DNA from: CAZSTA01 sp964609495 [NCBI: uncultured bacterium]
GTDB taxonomy: Bacteria; CAZSTA01
NCBI GenBank assembly: GCA_964609495.1
Contig: CAZSTA010000147.1
Location: 1-9,280, forward strand
Direction: 5' to 3'
DNA length: 9,280 nucleotides
Every line of letters starts with the position of its first letter. Position 1 is the stretch's first letter. The translations under genes and the position numbers were made by a program. Positions 1 to 6,978 of the stretch are shown one piece after another. Below the pieces are notes generated by a model. That model did not search any database. It was not told where the DNA came from and saw nothing but the letters and a program-made list of their open reading frames with translations.

Positions 1-331
1 GAAGTCTTCTCAGGCTATCCTCCAATTGCTCCATATACGTATCATAGTCACGACCATGATTTTTGGTCATCAGTATAACTTTATCTCTATACCCATCCCT
101 AAGAGCTTGTCCCATTATTTCCTCGCTTCTACCGTTATGGTAACACCAGGCGTTATCGAGAAAGTTAACCCCATTATCAATAGCGGCTCGAATAATGCTA
201 ATTCCAACGTTAGGGTCAGAAGGTTTACCTATATGAAACCCACCCACGGTCAATATCGATACCTTCTCACCAGTTGAACCCAAAGGGCGATTAGGAATAG
301 GTTTATCAATATGTATTTTTGAATTACCCAT
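1..331 (-). CDS. Aldo/keto reductase, N-terminal part (3' end outside window)
   Basis: About 110 residues of an NAD(P)H-dependent aldo/keto reductase, a soluble TIM-barrel enzyme that reduces carbonyl groups. Seen directly: the opening strand motif RPLGSTGEKVSILTVGG, then FLDNAWCYHNGRSEE, which supplies the family's catalytic Asp (D59) and Tyr (Y64), and VILMTKN with the catalytic Lys (K90). The catalytic His would lie beyond the window edge. The stretch ending EDSLRRL is typical of the family just before that His. The ATG at 329-331 is preceded by GGAGGG (338-343) at 6-base spacing, and by a near-consensus promoter at 429-457, so the start is well supported. Substrate cannot be told from this part. 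It lies downstream of the Rad50-like gene on the same strand but has its own promoter. The family call is firm; completeness of the gene cannot be judged. Confidence 0.93.
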   Translation of the reverse strand, partial: MGNSKIHIDKPIPNRPLGSTGEKVSILTVGGFHIGKPSDPNVGISIIRAAIDNGVNFLDNAWCYHNGRSEEIMGQALRDGYRDKVILMTKNHGRDYDTYMEQLEDSLRRL

Positions 332-428
332 CTTAATCCCTCCAATTAGGCTACAATGATATAAACTAATCTTCGAAAAGAGCCTGAGATTATCTTAGAA
401 ATCCTCGCTCTTCCCTCATTTTCTTAAT

Positions 429-457
429 ATCTTAACAAACTATTTCCTATATGTCAA
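429..457 (-). promoter_or_regulatory. Sigma70-type promoter for the aldo/keto reductase gene
   Basis: On the minus strand, TTGACA (452-457) is followed after exactly 17 bases by TAAGAT (429-434). This matches the consensus -35 box perfectly and the -10 box in 5 of 6 positions. Transcription would start near 422, leaving a leader of about 90 bases before the ATG. The promoter lies in the 154-base gap after the Rad50-like gene, so the reductase can be expressed on its own. No strong intrinsic terminator is visible ahead of it. Confidence 0.8.
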
Positions 458-485
458 GACCTCTTTTTCATTTCCCATAACAACC

Positions 486-3400
486 TCATCTCAAGACAGC
501 CCTACTTATCCCCTCTTCGTCCTCCGTAACCTCAATCAAGTGTTCCAGAGAATCTTTTATATCCTCGACATGGGTGATCAATATGATCTGACGGAAGCGA
601 TGGCTTAGGTTATTTAGAGCATCCATTATATTATTTTTCCTGATAGAATCTTGGCTTCCGAATATCTCATCCATTATAATAAAGGAGAATTCATTACCGC
701 TACTCTCAGCTATTAACTGAGAGATAGCTAGCCTCAGACATAAGTTAGCTAAATCCCTCTCCCCTCCGGAGAAATGATCGATAGTATAGGGGCGACCTCT
801 ATCGTGGATATGAACCTCATAATCCTCATCAAGCTCCATATCCAGGTATTTTCCATCTGTTAACTCCCTGAATAGCTCGCTAGCATATCTGGATAGGGAA
901 GGTCTGATACGTCCGATCAAATTGGTCCTGAAGCCTATCAAAACTCTTTCCAATTCATCTAAATATCTTATCTCCTCTACAAGCTCGCCTATTTCCTCCT
1001 CCTTAGCCTCGGTCTCGATTATCTCCCTCTTTATATTCTCTGTCTCCTTAGCGATAGTATCCTGAAGATGGATCAAGTCTTTCAATTGAAGTTGAACATT
1101 GTGAATATCCCTCTGGAGAATCTCGTATTCCGATCTCGTTTTGTCTAATTCATCTTTTGAGAAGGAGAGGGAATTAAGTTGCTCGGTAAGTTCCGCTACG
1201 CGCAATTCCACTTCCTTCTTGTTATCGTCAAGATCCTTTATCCTCTCCTCTATCAAGGGAAGTCGCTCTACCTCAGCCTGTAAGCGAAGAACCCTATCCC
1301 TTATCGCCGATAATCTCTCCAATTCAGCAGATATGAAATTATGCTCCGCTACATCATAACTAACCTCTCCTATATCCTCCCTAACCTTATGGATTTTACC
1401 AAGTTCCCTCTGCAAGCCGTCCTCCCTCTCCTTAAACCACTTCCTCTGATTGAGATTCATCTGTAGACTCTGGAGTTCAGATCTAGCCCCCTCTAATTCG
1501 CTCTGCCACTGATAATACTTCTTCTCATCGAAGGCTAATTCGCTCAACTTATGCTTAAACTCCTTAACTCCATCAGCTAAATCCCTTTTAAGCTCTCTGG
1601 AGCTATCTATCCGCTCCTCCAAAGATGGCAATCTGCTTAGACTTCCCTGAAGTTGAATAAGTTCATCTCTTTTTTGTCGGAGGATATCCAACCTCCGTGT
1701 CGCTCTCAAATGCGCCTCGTCATCATATCGAACTTCGCCGAATTGGAGGAGTTTTTCCTGCGTCTCTTCGAGCTCCATCTTTATCTCACTCAGCCGCTGT
1801 TTGCGGAATTTAAATTGACTCTCGGCGTCCGCAAGTTCACTCAATTCCTTCTGCAACCTGTCGCTCTCGCTCTCTCTATTCTTCAAAAGCTCAGCCAGTT
1901 CCGTTTCCTTCTTCCTCTTCCCAACTAATTCCTTTTTCAAGCCTTCCTCTTCCTCGAGTAAAGTATCAAGCTCTTGCTGAAAATGTTCGATTATATCATG
2001 GTAATCATCGCCTAAGTGACGAGAACAGACGGGGCATCGGCTATCAGGACCAAGATCGTCGATAGTCTTCTTCTGCTTTTGAATCTTCTTAGCTCCCTGC
2101 TGAATGTTGCCGATGTTGACCCTGACCCCCTGAGCGCTGATCTGGAGATTCTTCAATTCGTCTCTTGTCTTATCTATCGCTCTCTTCGTCCCCTCAACCG
2201 ACTTCTCGACCTCCACCTTCTCAGCTACTTCTCCCTCTAGCTCCTCTATCAGCCTTCTCTGCTCCTCTTCCCTTCGCCTCAAAGTCCTTAAATATTCCTC
2301 CAGATCTTGAAGACGCTTCTGCTCACTTCTTCTTCTCTCCCAATCAGCGCATTCCTCCTCTAAAGAAGGAAGCGCATCTACCTCTGATCTTAATTCCTCC
2401 GCCCGCTTCACCTTCTCCAGAAGCTCCTCTCTCTCCGCAATATCATTATCCAACTGCCTCTGGATGCTCTCGAGCTTCTGTTCGGCTAAAGTTATATCTC
2501 CTCTGAGGCGAATATCCTCGTCTCTCCTTCTCTCCTCTCGCTTCAACCTCTCCCCTAACTCATCCCTCCTCTTAATCAGCAGGTTCTCATCTCTTCCCCC
2601 GATCTCAGCTTCTAACCGAGCTATCCTACTTATACAATCCCTCTCCTCCGCCTCTAACTCAAGGATCCTCTCTTCTATCTCCTTCAATCGTTCCCATTTC
2701 CCCTTCTCCTTATCCATTGAAGCGGACTTCTCCCTGACCTCATCCCAACGAGCTACATCGGGCCTCGCTCTAGCTATCTCCTTGACTTTGAGCAACAGTC
2801 CTTCCTTCTCGGCAAGGGTATTTTGTTGCTGATTGATGATATTAGCTAAACGTTCCCTCTCCACAGCTAGCGAACTAACTAAACTTTCATACGCACCTCT
2901 CTTCTCCTCCAGAGAGTCGAGATATTCCCTTATCTTATCCCCTTTATCCTTTAAAATTGATGCTTGTTCCTCAACTTCGGATATCTTCAAACCAGCCCCT
3001 CTAAATTCCTCCTCCTTATCCTCTAACCCCTTCCTTAAGCTCTCTATATCTGGTAATTCCCTTCGCATAGTGTTAAGCTCAACCTTCCTCGTTCGAGAAC
3101 CCTGTCTGAGGTCAGCGATAGCGGTATCCACCCGATCGATCCCAAGCATTCGGATTATCAGATGTTTACGCTGGGCTGGTTGTAGATCGGAGAGAAAATC
3201 CAATTCTTTCTGTTTAGCTACAAAGCTGGTGAAGAAAGCCTCTCGCTCCAGCCTCAACTGTCTCGTTATGAAGCTAGCTGTATCCTTTACTCCGGTGGCA
3301 GCTAGTTTATTATTTACATAGACAAAGGCACTGCTCGATAAATTAGCTCCTTCTAACCTCCGTTCTAATCTATACTGATCTCCCCCGATCTCCATCTCCA

Positions 3401-3623
3401 AGACGACAACACAATCCTCTCCCTTGGGAGCATCCTGTCTTTTGATCTCCTCTTTCTTAGTTCTTGCCGCCACCGGTCCATAAAGAACCCAACCTATAGC
3501 CTCCACTATGGTCGATTTACCAGAGCCATTGTTACCTAATATACCAGTAACTCCATCTGGAAATTCGATAAACTCGTCAGAATATTTACGATAGTTCGTA
3601 AGAGATACCGATATTAATCTCAT
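486..3623 (-). CDS. sbcC: SbcC/Rad50-type ATPase with zinc hook
   Basis: 1045 residues, the usual size of SbcC/Rad50, the SMC-like ATPase that tethers and remodels DNA ends, normally together with the nuclease SbcD/Mre11. Seen in order: N-terminal MRLISVSLTNYRKY; Walker A GNNGSGKS (30-37); Q-loop Gln around 138; a long Glu/Lys/Arg/Leu-rich coiled coil (about 170-520); the zinc hook C530-P-V-C533 at mid-protein; the returning coiled coil (about 545-900); ABC signature FSGGER (951-956); Walker B ending IIMDE (D985, E986); and an H-loop His (1018) in LITHVED. All motifs needed for ATP-driven dimerisation are intact. The ATG has only a weak ribosome site (GGTG at 7 bases, or AAGGA too close), so coupling to the upstream SWIM gene 49 bases away is plausible. 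The usual mre11/sbcD neighbour is absent on both sides. The stop is TGA. SbcC versus Rad50 naming is a convention here; the family itself is certain. Confidence 0.95.
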   Translation of the reverse strand: MRLISVSLTNYRKYSDEFIEFPDGVTGILGNNGSGKSTIVEAIGWVLYGPVAARTKKEEIKRQDAPKGEDCVVVLEMEIGGDQYRLERRLEGANLSSSAFVYVNNKLAATGVKDTASFITRQLRLEREAFFTSFVAKQKELDFLSDLQPAQRKHLIIRMLGIDRVDTAIADLRQGSRTRKVELNTMRRELPDIESLRKGLEDKEEEFRGAGLKISEVEEQASILKDKGDKIREYLDSLEEKRGAYESLVSSLAVERERLANIINQQQNTLAEKEGLLLKVKEIARARPDVARWDEVREKSASMDKEKGKWERLKEIEERILELEAEERDCISRIARLEAEIGGRDENLLIKRRDELGERLKREERRRDEDIRLRGDITLAEQKLESIQRQLDNDIAEREELLEKVKRAEELRSEVDALPSLEEECADWERRRSEQKRLQDLEEYLRTLRRREEEQRRLIEELEGEVAEKVEVEKSVEGTKRAIDKTRDELKNLQISAQGVRVNIGNIQQGAKKIQKQKKTIDDLGPDSRCPVCSRHLGDDYHDIIEHFQQELDTLLEEEEGLKKELVGKRKKETELAELLKNRESESDRLQKELSELADAESQFKFRKQRLSEIKMELEETQEKLLQFGEVRYDDEAHLRATRRLDILRQKRDELIQLQGSLSRLPSLEERIDSSRELKRDLADGVKEFKHKLSELAFDEKKYYQWQSELEGARSELQSLQMNLNQRKWFKEREDGLQRELGKIHKVREDIGEVSYDVAEHNFISAELERLSAIRDRVLRLQAEVERLPLIEERIKDLDDNKKEVELRVAELTEQLNSLSFSKDELDKTRSEYEILQRDIHNVQLQLKDLIHLQDTIAKETENIKREIIETEAKEEEIGELVEEIRYLDELERVLIGFRTNLIGRIRPSLSRYASELFRELTDGKYLDMELDEDYEVHIHDRGRPYTIDHFSGGERDLANLCLRLAISQLIAESSGNEFSFIIMDEIFGSQDSIRKNNIMDALNNLSHRFRQIILITHVEDIKDSLEHLIEVTEDEEGISRAVLR

Positions 3624-3672
3624 AATCCTTCACCATCATTGGTTAGAAGATGGGAGATGAGCGCGCCAAATG

Positions 3673-5418
3673 TTAACCTAAAACACTTAGTTCATCTAAT
3701 AGAGCTGGTCGCTTAGAGTTCTTCGCGCGAAGATCAGAAATATACTTATTCCATCTATCCTCTTCCTCCATCTCCTCATAAAGTTCCTTAACCTTCCTCA
3801 AACACTCGACCGCTTGACGATAGGCCCTTCTATTCACTCGATTGATATAGGAGGTCGCTATTCTCTGATAAAGCCCTATAGCTCGATGAGGATAGGTTTT
3901 CCTTAAAGAATCAGCGACATCTCTCAATAGATATTCGGAGGGGCTCTCAACAAACCTGAGCGTCTGCCAAGCTTTGTCTAATTCTCTCTCCTCAAGATAG
4001 ATATTGATCAAAAGGATATAGTGTTTCTCCTCTTCCAATTGAGATACGATCTCTCCCTCAAGTTTCATCCAATCTCCCAATTCCTCGGCTAATTCCCTTA
4101 TCTTGAGATATAGATCTAAACTTCCCCTTTGTTGAAATCTCCTCAATTGAAGATCGAGGGATCTCTCCAATTCCCCTTTCTCCTCATACAATTCGGCTAA
4201 CTTCTCCAGAAGATGATCTTTATATCCTTCCGAACTATCTATCCATTCCTCACAGAGAGCGATAGCTTCGTCCTTCTTTCCCAACCTATCCAACATATCA
4301 GCTAAGCGGAGATAATCATTTGCCTCCCGTAAATGAGTTCGAGCATATTCGAGCGCTTCTTCCATCTTCCCCAATTCGAGCAATTTAAGAGATAACTCCA
4401 GGTGCCTATCTTCTTGCTCACAGAGAGTTATAAAATCCTCAACCCTTCCCTCTTTACCATAAAATTCGAGCAGGAAATTGACTAACTCAGACGCCCTATA
4501 GAGATAGTAGTATCCACTCTCTCGAGATGATGATAGCCTTTCTAATTCCTCCTTAGCTAACTCCTCCAGCATCTTGGCGTCTTCCTCTTGATATACACTG
4601 AGGATGAGCTGATCCAACTCATCACCTATACCATAATCGTTGTTCACATACAGGGAGAATAGCTCTTTAAGATATCCTTGACGCTGGGGGGTCTCAAAAT
4701 CAGCTTTGGGGAAATCCTCATGGAGCCTATCAACACATTCAGCGGCGATACTCCCTATCATTCCGTCAGAATCATCAACTTCGCCGATATACTCGTCACA
4801 CCCTTCCAGTAATTCCATCAAAATCAATACTGCGCTCCTATAATCTCCCTTCTCCTCAAAGCCACGAGCGGTATTTATTATATTATTCAACTTCTCACTG
4901 ACTAGATTCACATGATAATAGTCTATGCCTTGAGAGAAAGCATATTCGATCTGACGCTGATAGCTCCCTCTCTCCAGAGGAGTTTGACGCGGGAGCTGAT
5001 CTACCCCACTTTCAATTAGGGAGATAAAACTTGGCTCACGCTCGATCATCCTTCCGATAAGCCCTACTAGCTCATCTTTATCCTTCTCCTTCAAGCTCTC
5101 CAGAAGATCATCAACCACTAAAAATTTGTCGGGGGTATTTATCCAGGTCAAGAGTAAAGCGACGATATGTTTGCAATATCCTCCCCAATCATAAGAACAG
5201 GTGCAATAGGCATCCGCTATGCCATCCTCCGCTAAACTAACAGTTACTATGTAGTTATCGAATTGAGATCCCTCACATTCGGCGCGCAGGGTCATCCCAT
5301 ATATCATCGGATGAACGATAGCTCCTCTATAATAGTAGTCTTCACCCTTTTCAAAGCTTTGCTCGCTGCAATTCTCCGTAATATCTTCCTCAGTAAGATT
5401 GGGTAATTTCTCCTTCAA
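3673..5418 (-). CDS. SWIM zinc-finger protein with TPR-like helical repeats
   Basis: 581 residues from the TTG at 5416-5418. Near the N terminus a SWIM zinc finger of the CxC...CxH type is complete: C72-T-C74 and C82-K-H84, within AYCTCSYDWGGYCKHIVALLL. It is preceded by the SFEKGEDYYYRG segment common in SWIM proteins. The remaining 450 or so residues are almost wholly helical and acidic, with repeated A-L-x-Y-A and L-A-x-L-Y-E-E-K-G-E patterns of a TPR-like solenoid (clearest around 340-500). The C-terminal part around YRQAVECLRKVKELYEEM resembles the tail of other bacterial SWIM/TPR proteins. SWIM fingers bind DNA or proteins; the exact role of this family is unknown. It precedes the Rad50-like gene by 49 bases on the same strand, which suggests one operon and a link to DNA-end metabolism (inference). 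A longer form from GTG 5475 would add 19 residues, but lacks a good ribosome site. Confidence 0.85.
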   Translation of the reverse strand: MKEKLPNLTEEDITENCSEQSFEKGEDYYYRGAIVHPMIYGMTLRAECEGSQFDNYIVTVSLAEDGIADAYCTCSYDWGGYCKHIVALLLTWINTPDKFLVVDDLLESLKEKDKDELVGLIGRMIEREPSFISLIESGVDQLPRQTPLERGSYQRQIEYAFSQGIDYYHVNLVSEKLNNIINTARGFEEKGDYRSAVLILMELLEGCDEYIGEVDDSDGMIGSIAAECVDRLHEDFPKADFETPQRQGYLKELFSLYVNNDYGIGDELDQLILSVYQEEDAKMLEELAKEELERLSSSRESGYYYLYRASELVNFLLEFYGKEGRVEDFITLCEQEDRHLELSLKLLELGKMEEALEYARTHLREANDYLRLADMLDRLGKKDEAIALCEEWIDSSEGYKDHLLEKLAELYEEKGELERSLDLQLRRFQQRGSLDLYLKIRELAEELGDWMKLEGEIVSQLEEEKHYILLINIYLEERELDKAWQTLRFVESPSEYLLRDVADSLRKTYPHRAIGLYQRIATSYINRVNRRAYRQAVECLRKVKELYEEMEEEDRWNKYISDLRAKNSKRPALLDELSVLG

Positions 5419-5425
5419 GGTAGCC

Positions 5426-5432
5426 ACCTCCT
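5426..5432 (-). promoter_or_regulatory. Shine-Dalgarno site that fixes a TTG start for the SWIM gene
   Basis: AGGAGGT lies 7 bases before TTG 5416-5418, within the sequence GAGGAGGTGGCTACC. It is the best ribosome binding site in this region. The upstream in-frame GTG (5473-5475) and ATG (5470-5472) have nothing comparable and sit beside the palindromic repeat that begins at 5481. The TTG is therefore preferred. Confidence 0.75.
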
Positions 5433-5480
5433 CGATATATATTAAAGAAGAGGGAGATATCCCCTCTCCCATCACCTAGA

Positions 5481-5576
5481 GGAAACTTTTTAAAAGGGAA
5501 CTTTTTTACCTTGAGTCCTATTTCCTGCAAAAGTTCCCTTTTCGCTTGAGTTTTGTTGCCGACAAAAGTTTCCTTT
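5481..5576. repeat. Nested palindromic repeat, compound copy
   Basis: An outer 10-base inverted repeat, GGAAACTTTT (5481-5490) and AAAAGTTTCC (5564-5573), encloses a perfect 14-base inner one, AAAAGGGAACTTTT (5492-5505) and AAAAGTTCCCTTTT (5529-5542). The parts ACTTTTTTACCTTGAGT and GAGTTTTGTTGCCGACAAAAGTT recur almost exactly at 7427-7475, so this is a dispersed family. This copy reads as two units sharing the middle arm. It fills the gap between folT and the SWIM gene. Either strand would form a strong RNA hairpin, so it may also end or attenuate transcription (inference). Confidence 0.85.
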
Positions 5577-5580
5577 ATCC

Positions 5581-6105
5581 CTAGGTCGATAATACGGGCA
5601 ATACCCGTTTCTCTACTTCGCTTAAAAGCACCACATACAGAGGTAGAACGATCGCCTCTCCTATTAGAAAACCAGGAACTATAACTTTAAGAGGCAGACC
5701 GAATAGAGAATGCAGAAAGTAGGGAAGTAAAATAACTCTGACGATGAGCTGGCTTAGTCCTAAGGCTAAGATCAGATCGATGGTATGTATCTGAGAGCTA
5801 CGTTTTAGCTTAAGCAATAGAGCAGGCATAGCCCCTATCAACGCCGTGGTCAGGGTAAAGTGGGGCATATAAGCTCCTCCGACTGGACTTATGATGTATC
5901 CCAACACATCGGCGATAGCACCTGCTAAAGCCCCAGCTAAAGGCCCGAAAACGAAGCCAGCAACGATAAGAGGTAGATTCCCCAAACCGATTCTGATCCC
6001 CTCCACTCCCCCTATCGAAAAGCGCAAACTCAAGAAACGAGTGAGGATTATCGATAGGCTGATCAGGAAGCCCGTATAAACGATCTGTTTTGTGGAGATC
6101 TTCAT
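5581..6105 (-). CDS. folT: Folate-type ECF transporter S component (FolT)
   Basis: 174 residues, highly hydrophobic, with about six membrane segments: the usual size and shape of an energy-coupling-factor S component, the membrane protein that binds a vitamin and works with a shared EcfA/EcfA'/EcfT module. The segment GNLPLIVAGFVFGPLAGALA, followed by DVLGYIISPVGGAYMPHFTL, is the pattern expected of the folate S-component family. A tetrahydrofolate riboswitch directly upstream independently supports folate (or a reduced folate) as substrate. The start is ATG 6103-6105, with GGAGGT (6115-6120) 9 bases upstream. The adjoining TTG (6106-6108) at 6 bases is an equally possible start and would add one residue. 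No ECF ATPase or EcfT gene lies in the window, so the protein would depend on a shared module elsewhere. The stop is TAG, and the nested palindromic repeat begins a few bases after it. Confidence 0.92.
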   Translation of the reverse strand: MKISTKQIVYTGFLISLSIILTRFLSLRFSIGGVEGIRIGLGNLPLIVAGFVFGPLAGALAGAIADVLGYIISPVGGAYMPHFTLTTALIGAMPALLLKLKRSSQIHTIDLILALGLSQLIVRVILLPYFLHSLFGLPLKVIVPGFLIGEAIVLPLYVVLLSEVEKRVLPVLST

Positions 6106-6108
6106 CAA

Positions 6109-6225
6109 GGTGACACCTCCTTTCCCTTTTTGGATAGGCAGAATGCCACACTAAAGAGAGAACTTCCTATCCAAAATCAGGAAATTAAACTGACAGCCAC
6201 TCTTGAGGTGTCCCTTCAGTGTGGC
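6109..6225 (-). promoter_or_regulatory. Expression platform of the folT riboswitch (Shine-Dalgarno sequestration)
   Basis: Between aptamer and start codon the RNA carries GACACCTC (6205-6212), perfectly complementary over 8 bases to GAGGTGTC (6112-6119), which contains the folT Shine-Dalgarno site. The sequence GCCACACT (6218-6225) overlaps the 3' side of aptamer helix P1. It can instead pair with AGAGTGGC (6196-6203; 7 of 8 pairs), trapping the anti-SD in a loop, or perfectly with AGTGTGGC (6145-6152). A 10-base hairpin TTTGGATAGG/CCTATCCAAA frames the latter. There is no U-tract terminator. Folate binding that stabilises P1 should release the anti-SD and block translation. The pairings are seen; the switching model is inferred. 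Confidence 0.7.
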
Positions 6226-6317
6226 AGCGAACGCGATGGACGCACCGCGGGCTAAGCCCTTCGTCTGGAGGCAACGTCCCATCCTCCAGCACTTAACGCG
6301 CGCCACCTACTCTGCCA
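6222..6317 (-). promoter_or_regulatory. Tetrahydrofolate (THF) riboswitch aptamer
   Basis: The minus strand carries the hallmark THF (folT-motif) segments in the right order and spacing: GAGTAG (6307-6312), GCGTTAAGTG (6290-6299), GGGACGTTG (6272-6280), ACGAAG (6259-6264) and GCGGTG (6243-6248). Helices close properly. P1 is TGGCAG with CTGCCA at the two ends. P2 is GGTGG and CGC with GCG and CCATC, with one bulged base. The P3 hairpin CTGGAGG/CCTCCAG is perfect. A short GGGC/GCCC hairpin separates ACGAAG from GCGGTG. It lies directly upstream of a folate S-component gene, its usual target. Family match is by recall of known folT-motif RNAs. Confidence 0.95.
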
Positions 6318-6328
6318 AACGTCATAAA

Positions 6329-6348
6329 AATATAGTGATTTCTATATT
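6329..6348. repeat. Short inverted repeat in the folT / response-regulator intergenic region
   Basis: AATATAG (6329-6335) and CTATATT (6342-6348) form a perfect 7-base inverted repeat with a 6-base centre. AAAATATAGT also occurs as a direct repeat at 6327-6336 and 6371-6380, the second overlapping the -10 box of the plus-strand promoter. It could be an operator, or simply overlapping AT-rich -10 elements. No convincing -35 box for the riboswitch transcript was found on the minus strand. Confidence 0.35.
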
Positions 6349-6352
6349 GCAT

Positions 6353-6380
6353 TTGATATTCAAAATTGGTAAAATATAGT
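6353..6380 (+). promoter_or_regulatory. Putative sigma70 promoter upstream of the response-regulator remnant
   Basis: TTGATA (6353-6358) and TATAGT (6375-6380) are 16 bases apart, each matching the consensus in 5 of 6 positions. Transcription would start near 6387, some 70 bases before the ATG of the receiver remnant at 6455. It appears to survive although its gene is broken. It lies head-to-head with the folT leader. Confidence 0.55.
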
Positions 6381-6454
6381 TGAGGATAAATAATCAAAAA
6401 TTGTCCCTATTCTCGGCTCTCCCGTCCCTAAACTCCGTCTTCAGGGGTGTAGAT

Positions 6455-6978
6455 ATGCCATCTAAGAAAAGGATTTTAGTCGTCGATGATGATCCCACTA
6501 TTCTGACCACTTTACGATGAGCATTCGAGCTAAAAGGTTATGAAGTTCTTACCGCCAAAGGGTGATCGAGAATATCTCTAGAATAGTCGCCAAAGTTGTC
6601 GAGGATTATGATTCCTACGCTGGATATCTCGGAGAGGATAATTTCATTATCATTCTCCCTCCCTCCAAGATTCAAGCGATGTGCAGAGAGATAATTGAGG
6701 AGTTCGATGATTCTATTCCTATGTTCTATGAACCTAAAGAACGAGAAAAGGGATACATCGTGATCGAGGATAATGAGGGTAACCCCACCCGATTCCCCCT
6801 GATGAGCATATCGATAGCGGTAATAACCGCCTTCACCGAGGAAGAGAGGATAAGCCCGAAACAGCTAAGCATACTTACCGCTAGATTGAAGGATTACGTA
6901 AAATCATTACCTGGGAGCAATTATGTGATCGACAGAGAATTGAAGGAGTATTTCAAGCCCCCAGGAGGAATGCTTTAA
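6455..6978 (+). pseudogene. Broken response regulator with degenerate GGDEF-type output domain
   Basis: From ATG 6455 the reading MPSKKRILVVDDDPTILTTLR is a classic CheY-like receiver start, with the acidic pocket DDD. TGA at 6518-6520 interrupts it, after which the same frame continues AFELKGYEVLTAKG to a second TGA at 6563. The frame then shifts. Frame 1 is open from GTG 6562 to the TAA at 6976-6978, 138 codons, and resembles the C-terminal part of a GGDEF-like output domain: GYLGEDNFIIILPP replaces the active-site loop, followed later by FPLMSISIAV and LPGSNYVIDRE. The rest of the receiver (about 85 residues) and the front of the GGDEF-like domain are missing, so a large internal deletion is inferred at about 6560. 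GTG 6562 has no usable ribosome site at a proper distance, so a functional 138-residue protein is unlikely but not excluded. An intact promoter lies upstream. Confidence 0.8.

Noticed and set aside
26-277. Plus-strand frame of 83 codons at the left edge
   Set aside because: It is the antisense of the aldo/keto reductase, whose catalytic motifs are clear on the minus strand.
340-415. Weak terminator-like hairpin (AGAGC...GCTCT then TTTTC) in the aldo/keto reductase leader
   Set aside because: The stem is short with a bulge and a long loop, and the T run is poor. It lies downstream of the promoter and cannot be told from chance.
1141-3321. Several plus-strand open frames of 70-160 codons across the Rad50-like gene
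   Set aside because: They are low-complexity Ser/Leu-rich mirror readings of the coiled-coil coding strand, without ribosome sites or recognisable domains.
5435-5470. Hairpin GGGAGA/TCTCCC ahead of the SWIM gene as a regulatory site
   Set aside because: Only six pairs and no clear promoter or known motif around it; insufficient to call.
5810-6151. 113-codon minus-strand frame overlapping folT
   Set aside because: It overlaps a clear membrane protein gene in another frame, shows no family features, and its start lies in the riboswitch expression platform.
6518-6565. TGA codons in the response regulator as recoded Gly/Trp or selenocysteine
   Set aside because: The Rad50-like gene ends in TGA and Trp is coded by TGG elsewhere. 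Reading through the TGAs soon meets TAG and leaves the GGDEF-like part in another frame, so decay explains the data better.
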